Source: a virus
Reading direction: 5' to 3' (one strand)
Length of the DNA stretch: 64,000 nucleotides
Virus record (IMG/VR): IMGVR_UViG_3300042869_001887
Span: 16,589 to 80,588 of that record
Shown: in pieces, positions 47,525 through 54,615 of the stretch
How the letters are laid out: each line of letters starts with the position of its first letter
How positions within the stretch are numbered: position 1 is the stretch's first letter
Position numbers and translations under genes: made by a program
Notes under the pieces: generated by a model
The model's input: the letters and a program-made list of their open reading frames with translations, nothing else
Databases searched by the model: none
Told to the model about the DNA's origin: nothing

Positions 47525-48157
47525 ATGGAATCTCAATTCGAAATAGCCGACCGTAAAGAACTTGCAACAATTGCGAAAATCTGTTTAGAAAAGGGCTTGA
47601 AATTTAATGAGCCCTATAGAGATTCAAACTATGATATCGTTAAATCGGTATCGAAGCTTTTTGGATACTCTAATATTGACATATATGACGTGGAAGTCAT
47701 TTGTGCATTTATTGTTGACAACTATCATATTTTACAATCTTGGATTGATGGTAACCTGTCATATTCAAATATTTCAAGCCGTCTCAAACTACCTCAAATA
47801 GAAGAATTTGAAATTCTCTATCAAGTAAGTATTAGAGAATATGTAGTTGAATATTACAAAACTGATTGGAAATGTTTTAAAAAAGAATGGGTTGAAGATT
47901 CAATCACCGATTCTTTAAACGAGGGCTCATGGGATTATTTTAGTGAATCCCCAATCGAAAGAGAAGTTATCGATTCTGATAATACTAATTTCAAAATTGA
48001 ATCTGTTAAATCTATGAAAGATTTGAATACTGAGTCCGTTGAAAATAATATTCTTAAATTATTGTCTGAAAACACAGAAAAGGTTATCGAAAATTTCGAT
48101 AAAAAAACCCTATTAAACATTAAAAAAATTATCGATACTAAATTAAAATCACTTTGA
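47525..48157 (+). CDS. Protein of unknown function
   Basis: 210 residues, mainly helical and acidic (MESQFEIADRKELATIAKICLEKG..., then EYYKTDWKCFKKEWVEDS). No family recognised. The start is fixed by GTATTTAT (47512-47519) 5 nt upstream. Converges on the next gene with a 9-nt overlap. Confidence 0.75.
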   Translation: MESQFEIADRKELATIAKICLEKGLKFNEPYRDSNYDIVKSVSKLFGYSNIDIYDVEVICAFIVDNYHILQSWIDGNLSYSNISSRLKLPQIEEFEILYQVSIREYVVEYYKTDWKCFKKEWVEDSITDSLNEGSWDYFSESPIEREVIDSDNTNFKIESVKSMKDLNTESVENNILKLLSENTEKVIENFDKKTLLNIKKIIDTKLKSL

Positions 48158-48361
48158 TTTTGCGTCTTTGACCAAATCTCCAAGGGTTTTTTTCTTTTTG
48201 TTGGATGGATGTTGATAACCCCTTTTATACTTGTATTCCACCTCTACAGGACCATTTGGGTTTTTATTTGAGTTGTATCTCCATATAGAGATTGTATCTT
48301 CGTCTTCATAGACAACTTCCCATTTGATGGGTTTAGGTTCAGGTTTTTTTTCGAATGGCAT
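48149..48361 (-). CDS. Small basic protein of unknown function
   Basis: 70 residues from the ATG at 48361: MPFEKKPEPKPIKWEVVYEDEDTISIWRYNSNKN... then a Lys-rich end. Short beta pattern in the middle. A longer in-frame reading upstream overlaps the nuclease-like gene and is less likely. No family recognised. Confidence 0.65.
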   Translation of the reverse strand: MPFEKKPEPKPIKWEVVYEDEDTISIWRYNSNKNPNGPVEVEYKYKRGYQHPSNKKKKTLGDLVKDAKSK

Positions 48362-48380
48362 ATGGCAAATATAAGGAAAA

Positions 48381-49256
48381 TTATTCTTGTTCGTATGTTT
48401 GGGTTTTCCATCTACCGTTTTCCTTACCCATACACACACTATTACAAAATTTTGTATTTCTATAACAATTCATAAATGAAGTTTTTACCTGTACAGGTAT
48501 CCAACCAAGTCCATCATCAAAAATCAAAAAGTCAACTCCTAAAGAATCTGCAAAAGAAAAATCACCACTGAATTTGATTACTTTTGAAAAAGAATTTTTT
48601 AATTCTTCATAGGCTTCTATTTCTGAACGTTTTCCCATTCCATATGTACCTTTGATTGTATCAACAACACCTTCAATTATTTCGTTGTCAAACTCATCCA
48701 AAGAATCTGCTAAATAACTCAATACAAGTTTTTGAAAAATGGTTAAATCCTGTTTGGATTCAGGTAAGTCTTGCATGTAAGACCCCAAAAAGTATTTTTG
48801 AAAACAAGAGTCAAAACTATTTTTTGATTTATCTTTTTCTCTAAATTTTGTCAAAACATAAGCCAAGGCTGAATAATTTGTTTCCAACATACTCATTTCA
48901 TCCCAAACAAATTTTTCATTCAATTCTTTTAGAATAACAAATTTTGATGATATTTTGAGTCTGAAATCATCAAACGTTTCTTTATTCAATTCGCATTGCT
49001 CCGATAGTTTCTCTTCTAAAATTCTAAAATTATTAAAATTTTCTGTGAAATATTCATCATCTTCTTTGACATACTTGATTTTTTTCGAAATTTCATCATT
49101 TACATCCATTATTACAATAAAGGCAATATCGTCTAAAAGTTTTTTTACACTCTTGACTTTGAATTTTATTTTTTTTGATGCAAGTTGACAGAAATCTCTT
49201 TCTTCTGAATATGCTGGAAATCTATTACAACCCCATTCCGTTCTTTTATTGGACAT
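48381..49256 (-). CDS. Putative PD-(D/E)xK-fold nuclease
   Basis: 291 residues. The helical N-terminal 200 residues have no known domain. The C-terminal region FSFADSLGVDFLIFDDGLGWIPVQVKTS (about 235-263) has the Asp-x12-Gln-x-Lys pattern of PD-(D/E)xK nucleases with Gln in place of Glu, as in several restriction enzymes. Then NTKFCNSVCMGKENGRW has two Cys. It starts MSNKRTEWGCNRFPAYSEERDFCQLAS, which recalls type II restriction-like starts. Solitary, no methyltransferase beside it. Confidence 0.6.
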   Translation of the reverse strand: MSNKRTEWGCNRFPAYSEERDFCQLASKKIKFKVKSVKKLLDDIAFIVIMDVNDEISKKIKYVKEDDEYFTENFNNFRILEEKLSEQCELNKETFDDFRLKISSKFVILKELNEKFVWDEMSMLETNYSALAYVLTKFREKDKSKNSFDSCFQKYFLGSYMQDLPESKQDLTIFQKLVLSYLADSLDEFDNEIIEGVVDTIKGTYGMGKRSEIEAYEELKNSFSKVIKFSGDFSFADSLGVDFLIFDDGLGWIPVQVKTSFMNCYRNTKFCNSVCMGKENGRWKTQTYEQE

Positions 49257-49282
49257 ATGAGATAAATAGATTGTAATTAAAA

Positions 49283-49304
49283 AATCCCCTCACTAAGGAG
49301 GGGA
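49283..49304. terminator. Bidirectional terminator
   Basis: AATCCCCTC-ACTAA-GGAGGGGATT between two minus-strand genes, T-flanked on both sides. Confidence 0.75.
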
Positions 49305-49309
49305 TTCTT

Positions 49310-49570
49310 TTAAATTTCTGTTGTTTCTTCGTTGGACCCTTTTGTTTTGTTTATCCACTTGTCGACCGAACCTATACCAAATGAACCCAAAACTAACCAA
49401 AGGAAAGAATTGAAAATGAATTCATTTATTATCAGGTCTTTTCCAAGTGTACCTGTGACAATATCTGCAATAGCAAATATAATCATCATGACAAAAGCTA
49501 AGAATCCAACGACACTTTTTTCATTGATTGAGTTGTCGTCGTTAAACAACTGTGAGAAAAATTTTTTCAT
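49310..49570 (-). CDS. Holin-like small membrane protein
   Basis: 86 residues: a short polar N-terminus with DDNSINEKSVVGFLAF, two membrane helices (VGFLAFVMMIIFAIADIVT and NEFIFNSFLWLVLGSFGIGSV) and a charged C-terminus (KWINKTKGSNEETTEI). Size and topology (two helices, charged tail) fit class II holins. It follows the large fibre-like gene on the same strand. No named family; the call is topological. Confidence 0.6.
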   Translation of the reverse strand: MKKFFSQLFNDDNSINEKSVVGFLAFVMMIIFAIADIVTGTLGKDLIINEFIFNSFLWLVLGSFGIGSVDKWINKTKGSNEETTEI

Positions 49571-49598
49571 AATTTGGTAATTTACTTACCAATAAATA

Positions 49599-50768
49599 TT
49601 AAAATCCCTGTGATTGTTTTACTCTAATAACGAAATTATCAACCACAGTTTGACATTCAGCTTGTGTAACAAGCGTACCACCGTTTTTACTCAATAATGT
49701 TTTGATTGCCAATATATTTTCTGTTCCTGCACCTGTTGTATATAAATAACCTCCGCATCCACCAACGTTTGTTGGTTGAGCAAATGATGTAACTGTTCCG
49801 AATGTTGAGTTCCAACTTGGGTGTCCCAACAAAATATACAAATCACAGTGAGATGGGTCGCTAGCATTATAAGTTTCTCTAAAAAATGCGTATACGGTAA
49901 ATCCACTCACAGTTGCTCCGCTATAAATTGTACCACTAGCTAAGGTCCCTCCTCCGTCTGCACCAGAGTTACCACCTGTCTGAAATCCAACAGGAAGTCC
50001 AGGTCCAAATGTATCATTATCTCTTGAACCCAAAACCGTAAGTGGTAGATATGTTAGAGGTTGAACTCCACCAGGATATTGTTGATAACCTAAACTTATA
50101 TATCCGAAGCTTGTATCTAAATTTACTGTAGTTGCAGAATTAGTATAGTTTACGGCGAAAGGATACGAACTTGAGCTATATACATCAGCGCCTATATATT
50201 CAGTATTAGAAATAACCCAAGGAGAAGAAATATTTCCATTGTCGTACATGTCACCACCTCCATCATTTATATAATAACCATCCCCATCAAGTTGATAAGG
50301 ATAAAAACTTGGATTTCTAAACTCAGGCATGAATCCTCTCAAATATTCTGCAATTATTTGTAATTCGGTGTAGGGTGTTTTGGGTGTAAATGAGGTCCAA
50401 TAACCATTGTTATTCAACCAAGTTACAGCTTCAGTACCATCTAAAAAAGTTTGAGGGTCATCATCCCAATCAGAAACGGATTCTGCCAAACTTATAAATG
50501 ACTCTTCAGTTTTTAATTCGCTTCTCCAAAAACCAACAAACGCTGACACATCTCCCGATGCTGTATTACCTGTGTGTGAACCAATTGTATCCTCATGAGC
50601 AATCACATATCCTAAATCTTGGTCTGGAGTTGACCAAAACGTAACACCATAGTTAGCACCAACAACACCATAATCTTGTGGAGTTGTTCCTGCAATTAAA
50701 TTTCCAACTTTAGTTGTTCCAGGTATTGAACCAACTGGTTTGTACGCAACGGGAGTTATAGTAGCCAT
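49599..50768 (-). CDS. Virion fibre- or decoration-like protein
   Basis: 389 residues, Gly/Ser/Thr/Tyr-rich, few charged residues, beta-rich. The start MATITPVAYKPVGSIPGTTKVGNLIAGT, the phrase YVIAHEDTIG...SAFVGFWRS and Cys near the end (NVGGCGGYLY) are like phage tail-fibre or structural proteins. Long runs without charge, as in trimeric fibres. No enzyme motif. It may be the receptor-binding or decoration protein. An ATATTTAT box lies about 15 nt upstream, and a terminator of the next unit lies just beyond it. Confidence 0.7.
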   Translation of the reverse strand: MATITPVAYKPVGSIPGTTKVGNLIAGTTPQDYGVVGANYGVTFWSTPDQDLGYVIAHEDTIGSHTGNTASGDVSAFVGFWRSELKTEESFISLAESVSDWDDDPQTFLDGTEAVTWLNNNGYWTSFTPKTPYTELQIIAEYLRGFMPEFRNPSFYPYQLDGDGYYINDGGGDMYDNGNISSPWVISNTEYIGADVYSSSSYPFAVNYTNSATTVNLDTSFGYISLGYQQYPGGVQPLTYLPLTVLGSRDNDTFGPGLPVGFQTGGNSGADGGGTLASGTIYSGATVSGFTVYAFFRETYNASDPSHCDLYILLGHPSWNSTFGTVTSFAQPTNVGGCGGYLYTTGAGTENILAIKTLLSKNGGTLVTQAECQTVVDNFVIRVKQSQGF

Positions 50769-50805
50769 ATTTTTCTATAATAAATATTTAAATGATAACA
50801 AAAAA

Positions 50806-50828
50806 GGGGACACCGTCGTGTCCCCTTA
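50806..50828. terminator. Terminator hairpin of the RNA unit
   Basis: GGGGACAC-CGTC-GTGTCCCC with T-rich flanks on both sides. It ends the minus-strand RNA unit that starts near 51108. Confidence 0.8.
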
Positions 50829-51108
50829 TATCTCCGTCGAGAAATGTGTGGTCTAAGTTTTTAATCGGATAGGGAGGTGAGACCGAAAGAACCCCGTGGG
50901 ATTGGACATATCCTGTTTTGATTATGTGTCACAAAACATCCGAAAAAAGACATGGTTGTTAGTTTATCAAGGATTAAACAGGAATGACCTTTCCACCTAA
51001 ACCTCCCGTGTTTTAGTCGTCTCTGTATTTCTGATTTATAAAGCGGAGAAGAAAGTTAGACGGGGTGAGTATGGGGAACCACCACAAGTAAACATTCCGC
51101 TGTCCATG
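50806..51108 (-). ncRNA. Candidate about 300-nt non-coding RNA
   Basis: From a host-type promoter (51112-51142) to the terminator at 50806-50828 there is no frame longer than 23 codons on the minus strand. The stretch has GC-richer patches and local inverted repeats, unlike AT-rich junk here. A leaderless 23-codon frame starts at 51104 (begins MDSGMFTCGG), but it fills only the first quarter. It is not a tmRNA: there is no tRNA-like end pairing. Function unknown. Confidence 0.45.
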
Positions 51109-51111
51109 TTA

Positions 51112-51142
51112 CAAAGATAAGAAAGATTTTAATGCCTTCCAA
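51112..51142 (-). promoter_or_regulatory. Host-type promoter TTG-N20-TATCTTTG (C)
   Basis: Minus strand: TTG at 51142-51140, 20-nt spacer, TATCTTTG at 51119-51112. One of three near-identical promoters within 300 bp, all containing TTATCTTTGTAA. Confidence 0.75.
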
Positions 51143-51183
51143 ATTCTTTGATGAAAATTCAGATAAAAATCTGAGTTTTTTCG

Positions 51184-51272
51184 TGGTTGGGGGTGGAGTC
51201 GAACCACCGGCACAAGACTGTTCAGGTCCTTGCTCTACCAAAACCCTAAAGAGTTACTGAGCTACCTCAACC
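51184..51272 (-). tRNA. tRNA-Phe (anticodon GAA) with a 14-nt hairpin in the D loop
   Basis: Acceptor GGTTGAG / CCCAACC (one mismatch), T arm GGTGG-TTCGACT-CCACC, anticodon arm AGGAC-CTGAACA-GTCTT. The D loop holds an extra 14 nt, AACTC-TTTA-GGGTT (51242-51255), a perfect hairpin with one G-T pair. Removing it leaves the canonical D arm AGCTCAGTTTGGTAGAGC. The insert is too short for a self-splicing intron. It has its own host-type promoter. Second GAA tRNA beside the degenerate one at 6965-7037. Confidence 0.85.
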
Positions 51273-51282
51273 AAATGTCTTA

Positions 51283-51312
51283 CAAAGATAAGAAATCTTT
51301 TTAGACCGCCAA
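51283..51312 (-). promoter_or_regulatory. Host-type promoter TTG-N19-TATCTTTG (B), for tRNA-Phe
   Basis: Minus strand: TTG at 51312-51310, 19-nt spacer, TATCTTTG at 51290-51283, 10 nt before the tRNA-Phe 5' end. Confidence 0.75.
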
Positions 51313-51381
51313 AATTTGTAAGAGCTTTTTTTATTCGAGTACCGAGTATCTTTCATCGCCTGTAAGTCCCGAATTGTTTTA

Positions 51382-51412
51382 CAAAGATAAGGAGAAAAAA
51401 AATAACTGTCAA
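51382..51412 (-). promoter_or_regulatory. Host-type promoter TTGACA-like, N20, TATCTTTG (A)
   Basis: Minus strand: TTGACAG at 51412-51406, TATCTTTG at 51389-51382, spacer between TTG and the -7 box 20 nt. The 70 nt that follow, up to promoter B, hold no frame; they contain tandem TACTCG repeats (AGATACTCGGTACTCG) that may fold. Confidence 0.75.
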
Positions 51413-51416
51413 ATTT

Positions 51417-51623
51417 TTAAAAGGAGTCCCAAAAAAATTGTTTCCATTCTTCAAGTTCAGCTGCAGTAAAACCAACTGCTAATCTTGCAGGTGAAATTAT
51501 GAAGGAGGTAGGTTTTGTATCCAATAAAATAAAATAAATGTCATCGACAAAATCATAAGTAACAACTTCTGTATGTCCGCTTTGTAAATAACTACAGAAT
51601 TCTTGTATTGTGTAAACTATCAT
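51417..51623 (-). CDS. Small protein of unknown function
   Basis: 68 residues (MIVYTIQEFCSYLQSGHTEVVTYDFVDDIYFILLDTKPTS...). Alpha/beta pattern, no recognised family. The start is fixed by a TATATTTAT box 4 nt upstream. The gene ends next to promoter A. Confidence 0.7.
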   Translation of the reverse strand: MIVYTIQEFCSYLQSGHTEVVTYDFVDDIYFILLDTKPTSFIISPARLAVGFTAAELEEWKQFFWDSF

Positions 51624-51641
51624 AGTTATAAATATATCAAT

Positions 51642-51932
51642 TTAACTAATCCCGTCGAGATACTTTTTTATTGTCCTTCGAATTTTTCTCTCACCTAAGG
51701 AATCCCATAATTCATGGACAATATCATAAATTTTAGAGACCAAATATTTTTTATTATCTTTTAATATCCTTGTTTTATCATCCACCTTTATGAATTTTAC
51801 AGGCTCCCCCATCCAATCATGATTTACTTGGGTTACAGGAAAATGTCTTTTCAGATGAAGTAAAAGTTCGTCTGATGTGTCTCCAGAATATTTGGACAAT
51901 AACTTTAATTTTTCTTCGTAAAGAGAATTCAT
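51642..51932 (-). CDS. Protein of unknown function
   Basis: 96 residues from the ATG at 51932, chosen because TATATTTG lies 5 nt before it; an in-frame upstream start would sit before that box. Helical and charged (MNSLYEEKLKLLSKYSGDTSDELLLHLKRHFPVTQ...GERKIRRTIKKYLDG). No family recognised. Confidence 0.7.
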   Translation of the reverse strand: MNSLYEEKLKLLSKYSGDTSDELLLHLKRHFPVTQVNHDWMGEPVKFIKVDDKTRILKDNKKYLVSKIYDIVHELWDSLGERKIRRTIKKYLDGIS

Positions 51933-51971
51933 AATATCAAATATATAGGTATTTATTTTAAAATTCAAACT

Positions 51972-52103
51972 ATGGCAAAAGGTTCAAAATCTTCAGTATC
52001 ATCAAGAAAAATAACATTTGGAAAAAGAAAAGGTGGGAATGCAAAGAAATCTTACAACAAACATTCTCCAAGACCTAAAGCATATCGCGGACAAGGAAGA
52101 TAA
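51972..52103 (+). CDS. Small very basic protein, 43 residues
   Basis: 43 codons with a strongly basic product: MAKGSKSSVSSRKITFGKRK, then a Lys/Asn/Ser-rich part ending AYRGQGR. It resembles short basic proteins repeatedly annotated in marine phages, probably nucleic-acid-binding. A GTATTTAT box lies 15 nt upstream. A second small basic protein is at 60269-60379. Confidence 0.75.
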   Translation: MAKGSKSSVSSRKITFGKRKGGNAKKSYNKHSPRPKAYRGQGR

Positions 52104-52141
52104 GATTACTTTTTACTGTTTTTATTCTATAATATCTCATT

Positions 52142-52426
52142 ATGGATGAGAAAAGAAGATTCATACGTCTTTTAGAACTATACATCAACGGTCATCGAGG
52201 AAGTGCAGTGGAAGAAATGTATGGTCAAGGTACAACAATCAAAATTCATAACGTTATTTTTTCACCAACACAGAAATCGGTTGTCGTGGAGGCTGTAATT
52301 ATTTTGGGGAATATAATTACAGAAGAAGTTTTAGACAGAGAATTAGCCGATGTTTTAATTCAAGATGCAATCCCTTTATTCTTTTCAGATTACAGTGTAA
52401 AAACTATGGTAAGGTGGGACGTATAA
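52142..52426 (+). CDS. Protein of unknown function, phage-typical
   Basis: 94 residues (MDEKRRFIRLLELYINGHRGSAVEEMYG...IKIHNVIFSPTQKSVVVEAVIILGNIITEEVLDRELADVLIQDAI). Alpha/beta. I recall similar small proteins in marine phages but no function. Converges with the coiled-coil gene. Confidence 0.7.
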   Translation: MDEKRRFIRLLELYINGHRGSAVEEMYGQGTTIKIHNVIFSPTQKSVVVEAVIILGNIITEEVLDRELADVLIQDAIPLFFSDYSVKTMVRWDV

Positions 52427-52429
52427 AAA

Positions 52430-52729
52430 TTACCCTTTGATAGTTTTGATAAGTTCGTTGTTTTCTCTTTGTAAAAATTCAACTTTTACCGCTAACGCAG
52501 AAACTTGTTCCGTTAGTTTTAGTATTGTGGCTCTCATTTCATCCTTTTCTCTAGATGATTCTTGTAATAGCACTTCAAGCTTAGCAATTCTATCTTTGCA
52601 ATCGTGACGTATAAATTCTTCATCCCTTTCTTTTCTCATTGCTCTTTTTTCATAAAATCTCCACGCACTAGCGGAACCTAAAACAGTAACAACAGTTATG
52701 AGAACAGTCCAAAACGATTCTTGTGCCAT
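52430..52729 (-). CDS. Membrane-anchored coiled-coil (i-spanin-like)
   Basis: 99 residues: an N-terminal membrane helix (FWTVLITVVTVLGSASAW), a basic stretch (RFYEKRAMRKERDEE) and a coiled coil (IAKLEVLLQESSREKDEMRATILKLTEQVSALAVKVEFLQREN). The topology is that of inner-membrane spanins or of T4 RI-like lysis regulators. No partner lipoprotein is adjacent. Function inferred from topology. Confidence 0.65.
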   Translation of the reverse strand: MAQESFWTVLITVVTVLGSASAWRFYEKRAMRKERDEEFIRHDCKDRIAKLEVLLQESSREKDEMRATILKLTEQVSALAVKVEFLQRENNELIKTIKG

Positions 52730-52815
52730 ATAATAAAATTTACTTTCAATAAATACGAAAAAGAATTAAAAAAAATTTTTTGAGAAAAAAAAGATTTTCA
52801 CTCATAAGACAATAA

Positions 52816-52880
52816 TTATTATTCTTTTAGAATAATAATAAAATATTAAATAAATAAAAAAACTAGAATACTAGTTCTAG
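52816..52880. repeat. AT-rich palindromes in an intergenic region
   Basis: The 175-nt gap holds a 10-bp perfect inverted repeat TTATTATTCT-TTT-AGAATAATAA (52816-52838) and CTAGAA-tactag-TTCTAG (52863-52880), in DNA of very low GC. No gene or tRNA. Could be a terminator pair, a protein-binding site or a replication element. Confidence 0.5.
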
Positions 52881-52904
52881 GAATTTTCCGTTTTTTTTGG
52901 ATGG

Positions 52905-53285
52905 TCACACCTTAGACCATGTCATATCTGAATTTAAAACAACCGAATACAAAAAGGACTTCGACCATTCGGTGGGTCCAATTAAAGAGAGGGTCTTTGA
53001 CCCATCTGTCTCTTCGTATAAATGATATATCTCCCCAATTTTGGGTTCAAATTTATAAGTTGACTGATATACCTCCTCTTGCAAATAAATCGAATTTTGG
53101 AGGGTTTCTGCCTCTTTAACAAGTTCGGTGAATTTTCTCTTCATCACCCTATCCACTTTGTTTAAACCATGTTTTTTAAAGGAGGTCAAATCTTGGGGTT
53201 CAATCTTGGGTGCTCCGACATGGGTTGGGTATGGAATCGACATCGGTTGAAGATTCACTTTGTCTATATGTGATTGAGTTGACAT
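52905..53285 (-). CDS. DUF2452-type protein
   Basis: 126 residues. LQPMSIPYPTHVGAPKIEPQDLTSFKKHGL, a helical middle (RKFTELVKEAETLQNSIYLQEEVYQS) and FEPKIGEIYHLYEETDGSKTLSLIGPTEW match the DUF2452 family, common in Bacteroidota. Function unknown. This family supports the host assignment. Confidence 0.85.
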   Translation of the reverse strand: MSTQSHIDKVNLQPMSIPYPTHVGAPKIEPQDLTSFKKHGLNKVDRVMKRKFTELVKEAETLQNSIYLQEEVYQSTYKFEPKIGEIYHLYEETDGSKTLSLIGPTEWSKSFLYSVVLNSDMTWSKV

Positions 53286-53286
53286 A

Positions 53287-53310
53287 AAAAAAATGTCCCG
53301 ATATGGGACA
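53287..53310 (-). terminator. Rho-independent terminator
   Basis: Minus strand ATGTCCC-ATATC-GGGACAT then a T run, downstream of the gene at 53342-53833 and just ahead of the DUF2452 start. Confidence 0.75.
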
Positions 53311-53341
53311 TCAATATAAGAAAAATATTTTATTATCCAAA

Positions 53342-53833
53342 TTATTCCCCTTTGATTATATTCAAAGATTGTTTGAGAAATTCCTTAGCTCTCGGATTTA
53401 GACTTTGTAAAGTATAAACCTTTTCGATGTCCTTCACTAATTCTTCTCCGTGTTCGTTTTCTTTGTAAAGTTCAATAATTTTATCCATAGCTCTATTACA
53501 CTCTTTCTTGGTTTCGTCGAAATAGTTGTAAGGTTTGTAAGATTTCAAATTATCCATAATTTGATTTGCTAAATGAACTCCACCATCAGAAACGTTTTTC
53601 AAAAGTCTTACAGATTTTAAAAGTTCTAATTTGTCTACTAAACCACGAACACCATTCTTTCTCATTCTTATACCATCAATGTAATCATCATCTTCCTCAT
53701 CACCCATAATTTCTTCCAAAGTTTTTACATTTCCACTGTGACAAAATTTTCTGTCCTCCTTTGGTTCTTCCATCAGATATAATTTTCTAATTTTGTTTTT
53801 TTCTTGTTCAGAAACGATAAATCTTTTACTCAT
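53342..53833 (-). CDS. Leader-bearing protein of unknown function
   Basis: 163 residues. Leader MSKRFIVSEQEKNKIRKLYLME|EPKE, sharing the V-S-E-x-E-K-x-x-I module with the proteins at 26893-28620 and 58125-58610. Helical, charged rest (LVDKLELLKSVRLLKNVSDGGVHLANQIM). The start is fixed by a TATATTTAT box 4 nt upstream. Likely packaged, by the leader; otherwise unknown. Confidence 0.75.
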   Translation of the reverse strand: MSKRFIVSEQEKNKIRKLYLMEEPKEDRKFCHSGNVKTLEEIMGDEEDDDYIDGIRMRKNGVRGLVDKLELLKSVRLLKNVSDGGVHLANQIMDNLKSYKPYNYFDETKKECNRAMDKIIELYKENEHGEELVKDIEKVYTLQSLNPRAKEFLKQSLNIIKGE

Positions 53834-53853
53834 GACTATAAATATATCTCAAA

Positions 53854-54567
53854 TCAGAATGTTTCATGTAAAAAACTTTTTCTGTTTTCATCATTGATTT
53901 CATCTAACGTAAAAGAGAATGGGTCATAGTCACAAATAAAAAATAACTTTTTTTGGTACTGATAGACCTTATTAGCACTTTCAAATGAATAAACTTCATT
54001 GAAACTGAAGGGACGATTTATTTTAAAATTATTATTGTGAATCATTTCTTGAATTTTACCTGATTGCCATAAATCACTTTGATTTATGAAATCAATTTTT
54101 TGTAAATCTTCAATCATATTTTCAGTTCTTATAAAAAAATCAGGAATTCTACTTTCAAAATTCAGTGAAGAAATATAATCCTTTACGGGTTTATCTCTTT
54201 CTAAATTAACAATTTTGTTAGTCAAAATTGCATAATGATAAAGTTCTTTAACAAAGTAATTAAAACGTTTTATAAATTTTTCTTTAGAGTCTCTCTTAAA
54301 AACAGAGTTTATCCCTACTGATGTAAAATTTAAATACAATCCCAAAACTCTGTCATAAGGATTACGCATGTTACAAATTATCTTATAATCTTCGCAACCC
54401 TCAGGTATGTTCAAATGATGGGAATGGTAGGGGTCACCGAGTTTTTTCCAATCATTTTTTCCAACGAAATATTCAAAATTGAAATTTTTCAGTATTTGTG
54501 CTGTCAATTTGGTCGCAGTCCTCTCTGGTGCCCACCAAATTATTTTGTGTTCATGAGATACGTTCAT
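53854..54567 (-). CDS. Sulfotransferase-like protein 2
   Basis: 237 residues, paralogue of 8222-8800. HKIIWWAPERTATKLTAQIL fits the PAPS 5'-phosphosulfate loop, and DYKIICNMRNPYDRVLGLY the 3'-phosphate segment. The first 25 residues of both paralogues follow M-N-x-S-H-x-x-K-I-(L/I)-W-(F/W)-x-P-x-R-T-A. It would sulfate a sugar or similar hydroxyl. The two genes are 45 kb apart and clearly diverged. Confidence 0.7.
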   Translation of the reverse strand: MNVSHEHKIIWWAPERTATKLTAQILKNFNFEYFVGKNDWKKLGDPYHSHHLNIPEGCEDYKIICNMRNPYDRVLGLYLNFTSVGINSVFKRDSKEKFIKRFNYFVKELYHYAILTNKIVNLERDKPVKDYISSLNFESRIPDFFIRTENMIEDLQKIDFINQSDLWQSGKIQEMIHNNNFKINRPFSFNEVYSFESANKVYQYQKKLFFICDYDPFSFTLDEINDENRKSFLHETF

Positions 54568-54603
54568 AAATTTAAAAATAAGTCAAAAAACTAATTTTTG
54601 AAC

Positions 54604-54611
54604 GTATTTAT
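54604..54611 (+). promoter_or_regulatory. GTATTTAT box, 4 nt before the nuclease start
   Basis: GTATTTAT then TTCT then ATG at 54616. This sets the start of the NUC1 nuclease 18 nt downstream of an in-frame non-ATG start. Confidence 0.5.
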
Positions 54612-54615
54612 TTCT

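Noticed and set aside
50806-51108. tmRNA
   Set aside because: No acceptor-type pairing of the ends, no T loop and no tag frame ending in an ALAA-type peptide.
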